Assembly: GCA_934435205.1 (NCBI GenBank)
Contig: CAKSAK010000002.1
Span: 409,142 to 473,141 of the forward strand
Direction: 5' to 3'
Origin: an uncultured Ruminococcus sp.
GTDB taxonomy: Bacteria; Bacillota; Clostridia; Oscillospirales; Ruminococcaceae
Length of the DNA: 64,000 bases
Below the pieces are notes generated by a model. That model searched no databases and was not told the origin of the DNA. It saw only the letters and a program-made list of their open reading frames with translations. The position numbers and the translations under genes are program-made. This document shows, one piece after another, positions 25,591 through 32,381 of the stretch; the stretch's first letter is position 1; each line of letters opens with the position of its first letter.

Positions 25591-25619
25591 ATTATAGTAC
25601 AAAGCGGAGTATTTGTCAA
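25591..25619 (-). promoter_or_regulatory. Sigma-A promoter of the symporter gene
   Basis: TTGACA (25614-25619) and TATAAT (25591-25596) on the minus strand with a 17-bp spacer. Confidence 0.8.
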
Positions 25620-25632
25620 TACGGACAGGCAT

Positions 25633-25674
25633 AAAAAAAGCCACCGCAAAGGGAGATTTTGCGGTAGCTTTTTT
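25633..25674 (-). terminator. Intrinsic terminator after the DUF3789 small gene
   Basis: A stem of AAAAAAGCYACCGCAAA with TTTTGCGGTRGCTTTTTT. Pairing is better on the minus strand, where the non-canonical pair becomes G-U. Confidence 0.75.
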
Positions 25675-25707
25675 GGTGAAAATCACGAAGTTTACCTGTG
25701 TAAAACA

Positions 25708-25812
25708 TCATTGTTCGTCATGACGGTCGCTTTCGCCTGCGGTGATACAAAGGCACATTGTCACAACGCCCACAAAACCGCCTACCAGCGTTCCTGCAAA
25801 AAATTCAAGCAT
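25708..25812 (-). CDS. DUF3789-type small membrane protein
   Basis: This 34-residue protein starts MLEFFAGTLVGGFVGVVTMC and continues LCITAGESD. It is one short hydrophobic segment with a GG turn and a CxC after it, then a charged tail. That pattern matches the DUF3789 family of very small proteins. An excellent AGGAGG lies 7 bases before the ATG. A second member of the same family occurs at 47543 in the accessory region. Function is unknown. It is followed by a terminator and lies 58 bp downstream of the 25871-26494 gene in the same direction. Confidence 0.8.
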   Translation of the reverse strand: MLEFFAGTLVGGFVGVVTMCLCITAGESDRHDEQ

Positions 25813-25870
25813 AAAAACACCTCCTGCGGATAGTGTGGACATTTTGGAGTGGCGTTATTCAGCGGTATGG

Positions 25871-26494
25871 TCACATGAGAGCGTAGTTTCCGTTTATATC
25901 CTTGACATGGCGAAGCTCAACATAAGCCGAGCGGTAAAAACCGAAGGTTCGGGATAGGTCAAGAAAGCGGTAAAAATCATTGTATGGCCGGTCGGAAAGA
26001 TAGAAAACAATGATGTGCTTTTTGTGTTCCCCCTGACGAACGCTTGTTATCTTCATTGGATATCCGAACTTGTCAGCCAATTTTTGAAGCTCTTCCGCCA
26101 TGCGCACGAACTTTTCTTCCTCGGATTTTATTTTGGCTTTTTGTGCGGGAGAAAGATTTTTGTAGCGTTTATAACCTTTTTCAGCCGCCCAAAAGGGGCA
26201 GTCCTCAAATTTCTGAAAGAAAACGCACTGTTTTTCACCGCATTTGTGGTTTCTGTAAATGCTTTTTGTAACATAGCCTTTGTGCAGGTCACAACGACAG
26301 AAGCCTATAAGCTTGCGCCTTTGAACATAAACATAATCTCCCGAAACAAGCTTTGCACCTTTAAGCTCATCATTTTTTTGGGGTGCGTTCTGGGTATTTT
26401 TCTGCTTTTTGCGCTTTGCTTCTGCTTTTTCAGCATCAAGTTTCGAAAGCTCATCTGTGAACCTTTCCCATAACGTGATATCTTCCTCGTCCAT
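25871..26494 (-). CDS. Unknown cysteine-containing protein
   Basis: I do not assign a family to this 207-residue protein. It has an acidic N-terminus, a Lys/Gln-rich charged stretch (30-55) and a part with spaced cysteines (GFCRCDLH, GEKQCVFFQKFEDCPF), which could bind metal. The C-terminal half is basic and probably folded, with HKKHIIVFYLSDRP. I chose the ATG at 26494, preceded by GGGGG seven bases upstream; a longer reading frame runs into the opposite-sense side of a neighbouring gene and is not real. A TATAAT box lies at 26525-26530 but its -35 element is poor. Confidence 0.7.
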   Translation of the reverse strand: MDEEDITLWERFTDELSKLDAEKAEAKRKKQKNTQNAPQKNDELKGAKLVSGDYVYVQRRKLIGFCRCDLHKGYVTKSIYRNHKCGEKQCVFFQKFEDCPFWAAEKGYKRYKNLSPAQKAKIKSEEEKFVRMAEELQKLADKFGYPMKITSVRQGEHKKHIIVFYLSDRPYNDFYRFLDLSRTFGFYRSAYVELRHVKDINGNYALM

Positions 26495-26577
26495 AATGCG
26501 ACCCCCTTTTTGGTTATTTAGCATATTATAGCATACTAAAACAAATTTGTGGTAACATTTTTTGGACAGATGAAGAA

Positions 26578-27726
26578 TTATACTACGATTATTATAATAA
26601 TTGCCATTACAGCGAGAAAAGCGATATTTGCGGCAGTGAAATATGCGAAATATCTGCCTTTGATATGGGGGTGGCTGCGGCATATCTGCTTGTAGGATAT
26701 AAGGCTTGCCATGGAGGCGATAAGAGTGCCAAGGCCGCCTATGTTCGTTCCTATTATAAGTGCGTTCAGCTTGTTGGTGAAGCCTGAAAGGAGTATAGCG
26801 CATGGAACGTTGCTTATTATCTGACTTGCGGCAACGGCAATAAGAAGCTCGTGACCGTTTATTATGCTGCTGAGTACACTGCGGAAAATCTCTACTCTGC
26901 CCATATTTCCGATAAAGATGAAAAATCCACAAAATGTAAGAAGCAGTGAGTAATCAACTGTTTTAAGCACGTTTCTGTCAGCAATGGCAGAGAAAGCAAG
27001 TGCGCAGAGGGTTGTTATCTGCCATGGGATAAGCCTTGCAACTGTAAGCAGGCAAAGGACAAAAAGCAGGACGTATCCTGAAAGTTTTGTCTTGTCTTTA
27101 GTCGAATATGTATCGAAGTTTTCAGCAGTTATATCTGTCTTGACAGACAGCTTTCCTGACTTTTTACACAATGCAAGCGTCCACAGAAAAAGCATCGCTC
27201 CTGCCACAATAGTAAAGGGAAGCATAAGTACAAGAAAATCTTCCAGCTTCATATCTGATACACCAAAAAGGTATAGATTCTGAGGATTGCCTATAGGCGT
27301 GAGCATACTGCCAAGATTTGCGGCAATGGTCTGCATGACGACAATGGGTATGAGAAGCTTGTTGCCTGCTTCACCGAGAGTTGAGAGGGCGGTGAGAGTG
27401 AGGGGAACAAAGGTCAGAAGTGAAACGTCATTTGTTATGAACATACTTGAAAAGAAGCAAAGCCCCACAAGCACTATGGAAAGCTGAAATGCGGTATTGA
27501 CTTTGCTTATGATAAATTTTGCACTGCGTTCAAAAATGCCAAGACCTTTGCAGCCCTCGGTCACTGTCATAAGAGAGAACAGAAGTCCAAGTGTTCGGAA
27601 GTCGATATAACTTGCATATGCTTTGTCAGGTGTGACGAAAAATGCAGATATAACGGCTAAGAGCATTGCCACTATCAGGACGGTTTCTTTTTTAGCAAAG
27701 GCGATCGCTTTATTTATGTTTTTCAT
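26578..27726 (-). CDS. Anion permease of the ArsB/NhaD/SLC13 superfamily
   Basis: This 382-residue membrane protein has about ten hydrophobic segments. It shows the ion-transporter superfamily motif TNDVSLLTFVPLT and a matching C-terminal half with SNVPCAILLSGF. LTPIGNPQNLYLFG is a typical re-entrant loop with a GNP element. It probably moves an inorganic or organic anion; the ion is not readable. GGAAATG lies before the ATG. The gene is divergent from the TetR gene, and its promoter lies within 30 bp of the TetR promoter, so the regulator may act on both. Confidence 0.8.
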   Translation of the reverse strand: MKNINKAIAFAKKETVLIVAMLLAVISAFFVTPDKAYASYIDFRTLGLLFSLMTVTEGCKGLGIFERSAKFIISKVNTAFQLSIVLVGLCFFSSMFITNDVSLLTFVPLTLTALSTLGEAGNKLLIPIVVMQTIAANLGSMLTPIGNPQNLYLFGVSDMKLEDFLVLMLPFTIVAGAMLFLWTLALCKKSGKLSVKTDITAENFDTYSTKDKTKLSGYVLLFVLCLLTVARLIPWQITTLCALAFSAIADRNVLKTVDYSLLLTFCGFFIFIGNMGRVEIFRSVLSSIINGHELLIAVAASQIISNVPCAILLSGFTNKLNALIIGTNIGGLGTLIASMASLISYKQICRSHPHIKGRYFAYFTAANIAFLAVMAIIIIIVV

Positions 27727-27760
27727 TTTATCATTTCCTGTCGTTTATTCATATGATAAA

Positions 27761-27789
27761 ATTATATCATGAAAATGATATTATTACAA
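27761..27789 (-). promoter_or_regulatory. Promoter of the anion permease gene
   Basis: TTGTAA (27784-27789) and TATAAT (27761-27766) on the minus strand, 17-bp spacer. It is back to back with the TetR promoter. Confidence 0.7.
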
Positions 27790-27816
27790 GATTTTGAGCT
27801 GCTTTAAGAAAAAAAC

Positions 27817-27845
27817 TTGACAAGTTTAAATAACCATGTTATAAT
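27817..27845 (+). promoter_or_regulatory. Consensus sigma-A promoter of the TetR gene
   Basis: A perfect TTGACA (27817-27822), a 17-bp spacer, and a perfect TATAAT (27840-27845). Confidence 0.85.
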
Positions 27846-27872
27846 AACACTGTTATTATAACATGGTTATTT
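27828..27872. promoter_or_regulatory. Perfect 45-bp palindrome, probable TetR-family operator
   Basis: Two 22-base arms are exact inverted copies around one central base (27850). The left arm begins AAATAACCATGTTATAATAA. It covers the spacer and -10 box of the TetR gene, so binding there would block transcription. Confidence 0.8.
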
Positions 27873-27887
27873 TCAGGCAGGTGCAAA

Positions 27888-28508
27888 ATGAGAACGGAAA
27901 CAGCAGGAGTTACAGAAACTCTTATAGAGAGTGCAAAAAAAGAATTTCTTGAACACGGCTTTCAAAATGCAAATCTTCGCAGGATCTCTTCTGAGAGCGG
28001 AGTAAGTACGGGGTCTATATATACACGCTTTGGGGACAAGGCTGGACTTTTTTCGGCGGTGGTAAAGCCGGCTGCAGACGGACTTATGGAGTTGTATCTT
28101 GAAAGCATAACCGCTGCCACGGAGAGCGGCGACCCTGCGGAGGCGACAAGTCAGGGCAATGAGGGAACTGAGCTTGTGCTGAAATATATTTATGAAAACT
28201 TTGACGTTTTCAAGCTTATCTTCTGCCGCTCAGCAGGAACGGAGTATGAGCATTATTTTGACGAGCTTGCTGAGATAGAGGAAAAGTATTACAGGGAGTT
28301 TGTAAAGCAGTTTTCAAGGCGTGAAAACATGGTGAGCGACTTCTTCGTACACGTTATCTGCCGAACAGGCTGGTCTTATATTTACGAGGTGGTCTCTCAT
28401 GATCTTTCTTATGATGAGGCGCAGATCTTTATGAAAAGCATAAGAGAGTTCTGCTTCGCAGGCTGGGGGAAAGTTCTGGGGCAGAATTATGAGGATCTGG
28501 GCTTGTAG
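27888..28508 (+). CDS. TetR family transcriptional regulator
   Basis: This 206-residue protein has an N-terminal helix-turn-helix DNA-binding domain. It is seen as LIESAKKEFLEHGFQNANLR followed by RISSESGVSTGSIYTRFGDK (residues ~10-52), the standard TetR_N pattern. The C-terminal ligand-binding part is helical and has no recognised specificity. GGCAGGTG lies before the ATG. It very likely represses itself through the 45-bp palindrome on its promoter. The divergent permease and the downstream ABC pair, which is separated by a repeat and a terminator, are candidate targets. Confidence 0.9.
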   Translation: MRTETAGVTETLIESAKKEFLEHGFQNANLRRISSESGVSTGSIYTRFGDKAGLFSAVVKPAADGLMELYLESITAATESGDPAEATSQGNEGTELVLKYIYENFDVFKLIFCRSAGTEYEHYFDELAEIEEKYYREFVKQFSRRENMVSDFFVHVICRTGWSYIYEVVSHDLSYDEAQIFMKSIREFCFAGWGKVLGQNYEDLGL

Positions 28509-28549
28509 GGTCTTGGTGTTGTTCGGGTTTTTAGTAGAACTTTGAGCAG

Positions 28550-28600
28550 GGAGCGGGACGTCGTATTTCTGCAAAGCAGAAATTGCGCCGCTCCCCTACA
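28550..28600. repeat. Palindromic repeat copy 9, long variant in reverse orientation
   Basis: Read on the minus strand it is GTAGGGGAGCGGCGC, then an internal hairpin (TTTCTGC/GCAGAAA), then GACGTCCCGCTCCC. It is a composite of the repeat arms with an extra hairpin in the loop. Confidence 0.65.
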
Positions 28601-28639
28601 GAAAAGATGTCAAAATCATTTGACTTTTTTAACATTTTC

Positions 28640-28668
28640 AGCAATCCCTTATAGGGTGTTGCTTTTTA
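28640..28668 (+). terminator. Probable terminator after the TetR gene
   Basis: AGCAATCCCT and AGGGTGTTGCT pair imperfectly, followed by TTTT. It separates the TetR gene from the ABC pair. Confidence 0.55.
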
Positions 28669-28677
28669 AATGGCAAT

Positions 28678-28697
28678 AAGTTAGTTAAACCTAACTT
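28678..28697. promoter_or_regulatory. Inverted repeat resembling a DtxR/IdeR-type operator
   Basis: AAGTTAGTTAAACCTAACTT has 7-base arms around a 6-base centre. It lies 24 bp before the start of the ABC pair. The TTAG...CTAA halves recall DtxR-family metal-regulator boxes. Confidence 0.4.
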
Positions 28698-28721
28698 TAT
28701 AAACAAACAGGAGGTATTGTT

Positions 28722-30512
28722 GTGAAAAAGAAAGAGAAAAAGAAAAGTTCCTTTGCAGTTCTTATGCACTATGCAGGCAGACATAAGTATTATTCTTACG
28801 CTTCTGCTGTTCTTGCTGTAATAAGTGCATGGATAGCACTGATACCGTTTTATGATGTTTGGCGCATCATAAAAGAGATACTCAGGGTAAGACCTGATTT
28901 TTCAAAGGCGGAGAACATAAGCCGATACGGCTGGGAAGCTGTGGGCTTTGCGCTTCTTGGAATGGTGGTCTATATCGCTGCGCTCATGTGTTCTCACAAG
29001 GCGGCGTTCAGGGTGCAGGCTAACATGAGGGTGAGCATGATGAGGCATGTCATGAAGCTTCCGCTGGGTTATGTTGAGGCTGAGGGAACGGGAAAGATAA
29101 GAAAGATAGTTATGGATTCAAGTGCGGCAACGGAAACGTATCTTGCTCACAATTTTCCTGACAAGGCTGTTTCAAGGGCGACCCCTGTGGGTCTGCTTGC
29201 TATGATGTTCGTGTTCGATTGGCGGCTTGGACTTATAAGCCTTATCCCTGCGGTCATTGCATTTGCGCTTATGGGCACACTTATGATGGGCCCTAAAATG
29301 GCGGAGGATATGAAGCAGTATCAGAATGCACTTGAAACAATGTCCTCTGAGGCGGTGGAGTATGTTCGTGGAATACCTGTTGTAAAGACTTTCGGTCAGA
29401 CGGTATTTTCTTTCAAGCGTTTCAAGCTTGCTATTGACGAATATGAAAAGTGGACTCTTGGATACACAAAGAACATGATGCTTCCGATGATATGTTTCAC
29501 CACTGCGGCGAACGGCATTTTTGCGGCGCTTATAATTGCGGCTTTCAAACTCACTTCCCATGGGGTAACGGACGAGTTCGTTCTTAATCTTTTCTTCTAT
29601 GTGATCATAACTTCTATTCTTACTGTTACGCTTATGAAGATAGCATATGCAGGAGAGTCACAGATGTTGGTGGACGACGCTGTGAACAGAATGTATTCTA
29701 TCCTTGAAACTGAGCCGCTTCCTGAGACAAAGAGCGGTGAAACTCCAAAGGACTCATCTATCCAGCTTGACAATGCGGTGTTTGCTTATGACAATGCAGA
29801 GAGCAACGCTGTTGACGGAATAACGATGAACATAAAGGCAGGAGAGCATATTGCGGTAGTAGGTCCGTCGGGCGGAGGAAAGACCACGCTTTGTTCCCTT
29901 ATCGCACGTTTCTGGGACGTAAAGAGCGGTTCTATAAAGATTGGCGGAGCAGATGTGAGAAACATTCCGTCAGAGGAGCTTATGAAGTATGTTTCATATG
30001 TTTTCCAGGACAGCAAGCTTCTTAAAATGAGCATTCTTGAAAACGTACGCATGGGCAGACCTGACGCAACGGACGAGGAAGTTATGCAGGCGCTTCGTGA
30101 CGCACAGTGCATGGATATAATCGAGAAGTTCCCTGAGGGCGTTGATACTATGATAGGCTCAAAGGGTGTATATGTTTCAGGGGGCGAGTGCCAGAGACTT
30201 TCTATTGCAAGGGCGTTTTTGAAAAATGCGCCTGTGCTTATACTGGACGAGGCGACGGCTTTTGCCGACCCTGACAACGAGAGGTCTGTTCAGCAGGCTT
30301 TTGAGAAGCTTTCAAAAGATAAGACAGTAATAATGATAGCCCACAGGCTTTCAACGGTAACAAATGCAGACCGCATTTACGTCCTGTCTGAGGGCAGGAT
30401 AGCAGAGAGCGGAAAGCATGAGGAGCTTATGGAGCAGGGCGGGATCTACAGCCGTATGTGGAACGAATACAACAGGTCTGTAAACTGGCAGGTCAGAAAG
30501 GCAGGGGTTTGA
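28722..30512 (+). CDS. ABC exporter-fold half transporter, subunit 1
   Basis: This 596-residue half transporter has an N-terminal six-helix membrane domain (about 15-330) and a C-terminal ATPase. Walker A is GPSGGGKTT near residue 387, the signature is VSGGECQR and Walker B is LILDEATAFADP. The start is GTG with AGGAGG upstream. It forms a heterodimer with the next gene, which begins 2 bases after its stop. The sequence style recalls the YbtP/IrtA group that imports metal-siderophores with an exporter fold, and the operator-like repeat upstream fits metal control. A drug or peptide exporter remains possible. Confidence 0.85.
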   Translation: MKKKEKKKSSFAVLMHYAGRHKYYSYASAVLAVISAWIALIPFYDVWRIIKEILRVRPDFSKAENISRYGWEAVGFALLGMVVYIAALMCSHKAAFRVQANMRVSMMRHVMKLPLGYVEAEGTGKIRKIVMDSSAATETYLAHNFPDKAVSRATPVGLLAMMFVFDWRLGLISLIPAVIAFALMGTLMMGPKMAEDMKQYQNALETMSSEAVEYVRGIPVVKTFGQTVFSFKRFKLAIDEYEKWTLGYTKNMMLPMICFTTAANGIFAALIIAAFKLTSHGVTDEFVLNLFFYVIITSILTVTLMKIAYAGESQMLVDDAVNRMYSILETEPLPETKSGETPKDSSIQLDNAVFAYDNAESNAVDGITMNIKAGEHIAVVGPSGGGKTTLCSLIARFWDVKSGSIKIGGADVRNIPSEELMKYVSYVFQDSKLLKMSILENVRMGRPDATDEEVMQALRDAQCMDIIEKFPEGVDTMIGSKGVYVSGGECQRLSIARAFLKNAPVLILDEATAFADPDNERSVQQAFEKLSKDKTVIMIAHRLSTVTNADRIYVLSEGRIAESGKHEELMEQGGIYSRMWNEYNRSVNWQVRKAGV

Positions 30513-30514
30513 TA

Positions 30515-32251
30515 ATGAGCTTTACGGAAAAATTAAAACACAAATATGCCCTTTCAGACAAGGGTGCAAAGGGCATGATAAGGGCGTTTGTTGCTGTTAC
30601 GCTTGCTAACCTTGTGCTTATGCTCCCTGTGGGACTTTTATATGTGCTTTCCTCATATCTTCTTGAGGGAGAGCTTCCAAGAGATAGGTTCTGGCTTTTT
30701 ATGGGGGCGATAGTGGGAGCGCTTTTGCTTATTGCCCTTACAACGCTTTTTCAGTATAAGTCAACATTTTACTCTACATATGTTGAAAGCGGTGTAAGAC
30801 GAAGGACGCTTGCGGAAAAGCTCAGGAAGATACCGCTTTCATACTTTGGCAAGAAAGACCTTGCCGACCTTACGAACACTATCATGACGGACTGTGCAAT
30901 GATAGAAACAGGCTCTTCACATTGGATACCTGAGCTTGTGGGCGGTATCGCCTCCACTACTATCATCGTTATAAGCTTGTTTTTCTTTGACTGGAGAATG
31001 GCTCTTGCTTCAGTTTGGGTAATGCCGGTAGCATTTATGATAGTTATATCTTCAAAGAAGGTTATGTCAAGGATACACGAAAAGACGATGAAATATCGTA
31101 TAGATTGCATTGACGGTATTCAGGAGGGACTTGAAACTCTCCGTGACCTGCGTTCATACAACATGACGGAGGAATACTCTGAGGGCCTTGAAAAGAAGAT
31201 AAAGGCTGTGGAAAAGCACGCTATCGTGGCGGAGTTTGCAAATGCAGCGTTCGTATGCTCAGCGCAGATGATATTAAAGCTTGGTATCGGCACTGTGGCA
31301 GTTGTGGGAAGCTCGCTTCTTGTAAAGGGCGAGATAACGGTGCTGACGTTTTTTATGTTCCTGCTGGTGGTAACAAGAATGTATGAGCCGCTTCAGATCG
31401 CGCTTCAGAACTTGGCTGCTATAATAAGCCTTGACGCAAACTGCAAGCGTATGGACGAGATACTCTCACATGAGGAGCAGACGGGCAGTGATAAGCTTGA
31501 CAACAAGGGTTATGATATCACATTCGACCATGTGGCTTTCTCATACAAGAGTGGAGAGCAGGTGCTTTCTGATGTAAGCTTTACTGCAAAGCAGGGTGAG
31601 ATAACAGCGCTTATCGGTCCGTCGGGCGGAGGAAAGACCACTGTTGCAAGGCTTGCGGCAAGATTTTGGGATAATGACAAGGGCAAGATAACTGTTGGCG
31701 GAATGAACGTTGCTGACGTTGACCCTGAGAAGCTTTTGTCACTTTACTCTATCGTTTTCCAAGATGTAACGCTCTTTAACAACACTGTTATGGAGAACAT
31801 AAGGATAGGCAGAAAGGACGCAACGGACGAGGAAGTTATGGCGGCGGCAAGGCTTGCACACTGCGAGGACTTCGTCGAGAAGATGCCTGACAAGTGGAAC
31901 AGCATGATAGGAGAGAACGGCTCGGAGCTTTCGGGCGGTGAAAGACAGCGTATATCCATAGCGAGGGCATTTCTAAAGGACGCTCCTATCATTCTTATGG
32001 ACGAGGCAACGGCTTCACTGGACGTTGACAACGAGTCGCTTATACAGGAATCTATCGCAAAGCTTATACAGAACAAGACTGTGCTTATAATAGCGCATAG
32101 AATGAGGACTGTTGACGGTGTGGACAAGATAGTTGTGCTTAAAGACGGCAAGGTGGCTGAGACAGGCTCGCCTGAGGAGCTTAAAAAGGCTAACGGGATC
32201 TACAAGCACATGGCTGAGATGCAGCTATGCTCGGAGAAATGGAAATACTGA
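30515..32251 (+). CDS. ABC exporter-fold half transporter, subunit 2
   Basis: This 578-residue partner of the preceding gene has a membrane domain (about 20-320) and an ATPase. Walker A is GPSGGGKTTVARL, the signature is LSGGERQR and Walker B is ILMDEATASLD. Catalytic residues look intact in both subunits, so both ATP sites may work. I chose the ATG at 30515 because AGGGG lies 7 bases upstream; an overlapping earlier start would lie inside the previous gene. A very stable terminator follows immediately. Confidence 0.87.
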   Translation: MSFTEKLKHKYALSDKGAKGMIRAFVAVTLANLVLMLPVGLLYVLSSYLLEGELPRDRFWLFMGAIVGALLLIALTTLFQYKSTFYSTYVESGVRRRTLAEKLRKIPLSYFGKKDLADLTNTIMTDCAMIETGSSHWIPELVGGIASTTIIVISLFFFDWRMALASVWVMPVAFMIVISSKKVMSRIHEKTMKYRIDCIDGIQEGLETLRDLRSYNMTEEYSEGLEKKIKAVEKHAIVAEFANAAFVCSAQMILKLGIGTVAVVGSSLLVKGEITVLTFFMFLLVVTRMYEPLQIALQNLAAIISLDANCKRMDEILSHEEQTGSDKLDNKGYDITFDHVAFSYKSGEQVLSDVSFTAKQGEITALIGPSGGGKTTVARLAARFWDNDKGKITVGGMNVADVDPEKLLSLYSIVFQDVTLFNNTVMENIRIGRKDATDEEVMAAARLAHCEDFVEKMPDKWNSMIGENGSELSGGERQRISIARAFLKDAPIILMDEATASLDVDNESLIQESIAKLIQNKTVLIIAHRMRTVDGVDKIVVLKDGKVAETGSPEELKKANGIYKHMAEMQLCSEKWKY

Positions 32252-32260
32252 TATGAATAG

Positions 32261-32304
32261 AAACCGCCGCTGGGAGGGGTACTCTCAGCGGCGGTTTGTT
32301 TTTT
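32261..32304 (+). terminator. Strong intrinsic terminator after the ABC pair
   Basis: AAACCGCCGCTG pairs perfectly with CAGCGGCGGTTT, followed by GTTTTTT. Confidence 0.93.
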
Positions 32305-32325
32305 ACTGCAAGCTTGCGATTTTAA

Positions 32326-32350
32326 CGGGCGAACGCTGTTCGCCCCTACA
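32326..32350. repeat. Palindromic repeat copy 10, reverse orientation
   Basis: CGGGCGAAC, GCT, GTTCGCCCCTAC: the family consensus read from the other strand. It is the last copy; none is seen in the accessory region. Confidence 0.75.
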
Positions 32351-32381
32351 GGTGAGGGGCGATGTTTTGTGATATTGCCTA

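Noticed and set aside
26495..26932. N-terminal extension of the 25871-26494 gene
   Set aside because: The longer open frame lies opposite the anion permease gene, has odd composition and no ribosome site. The start at 26494 has a good one.
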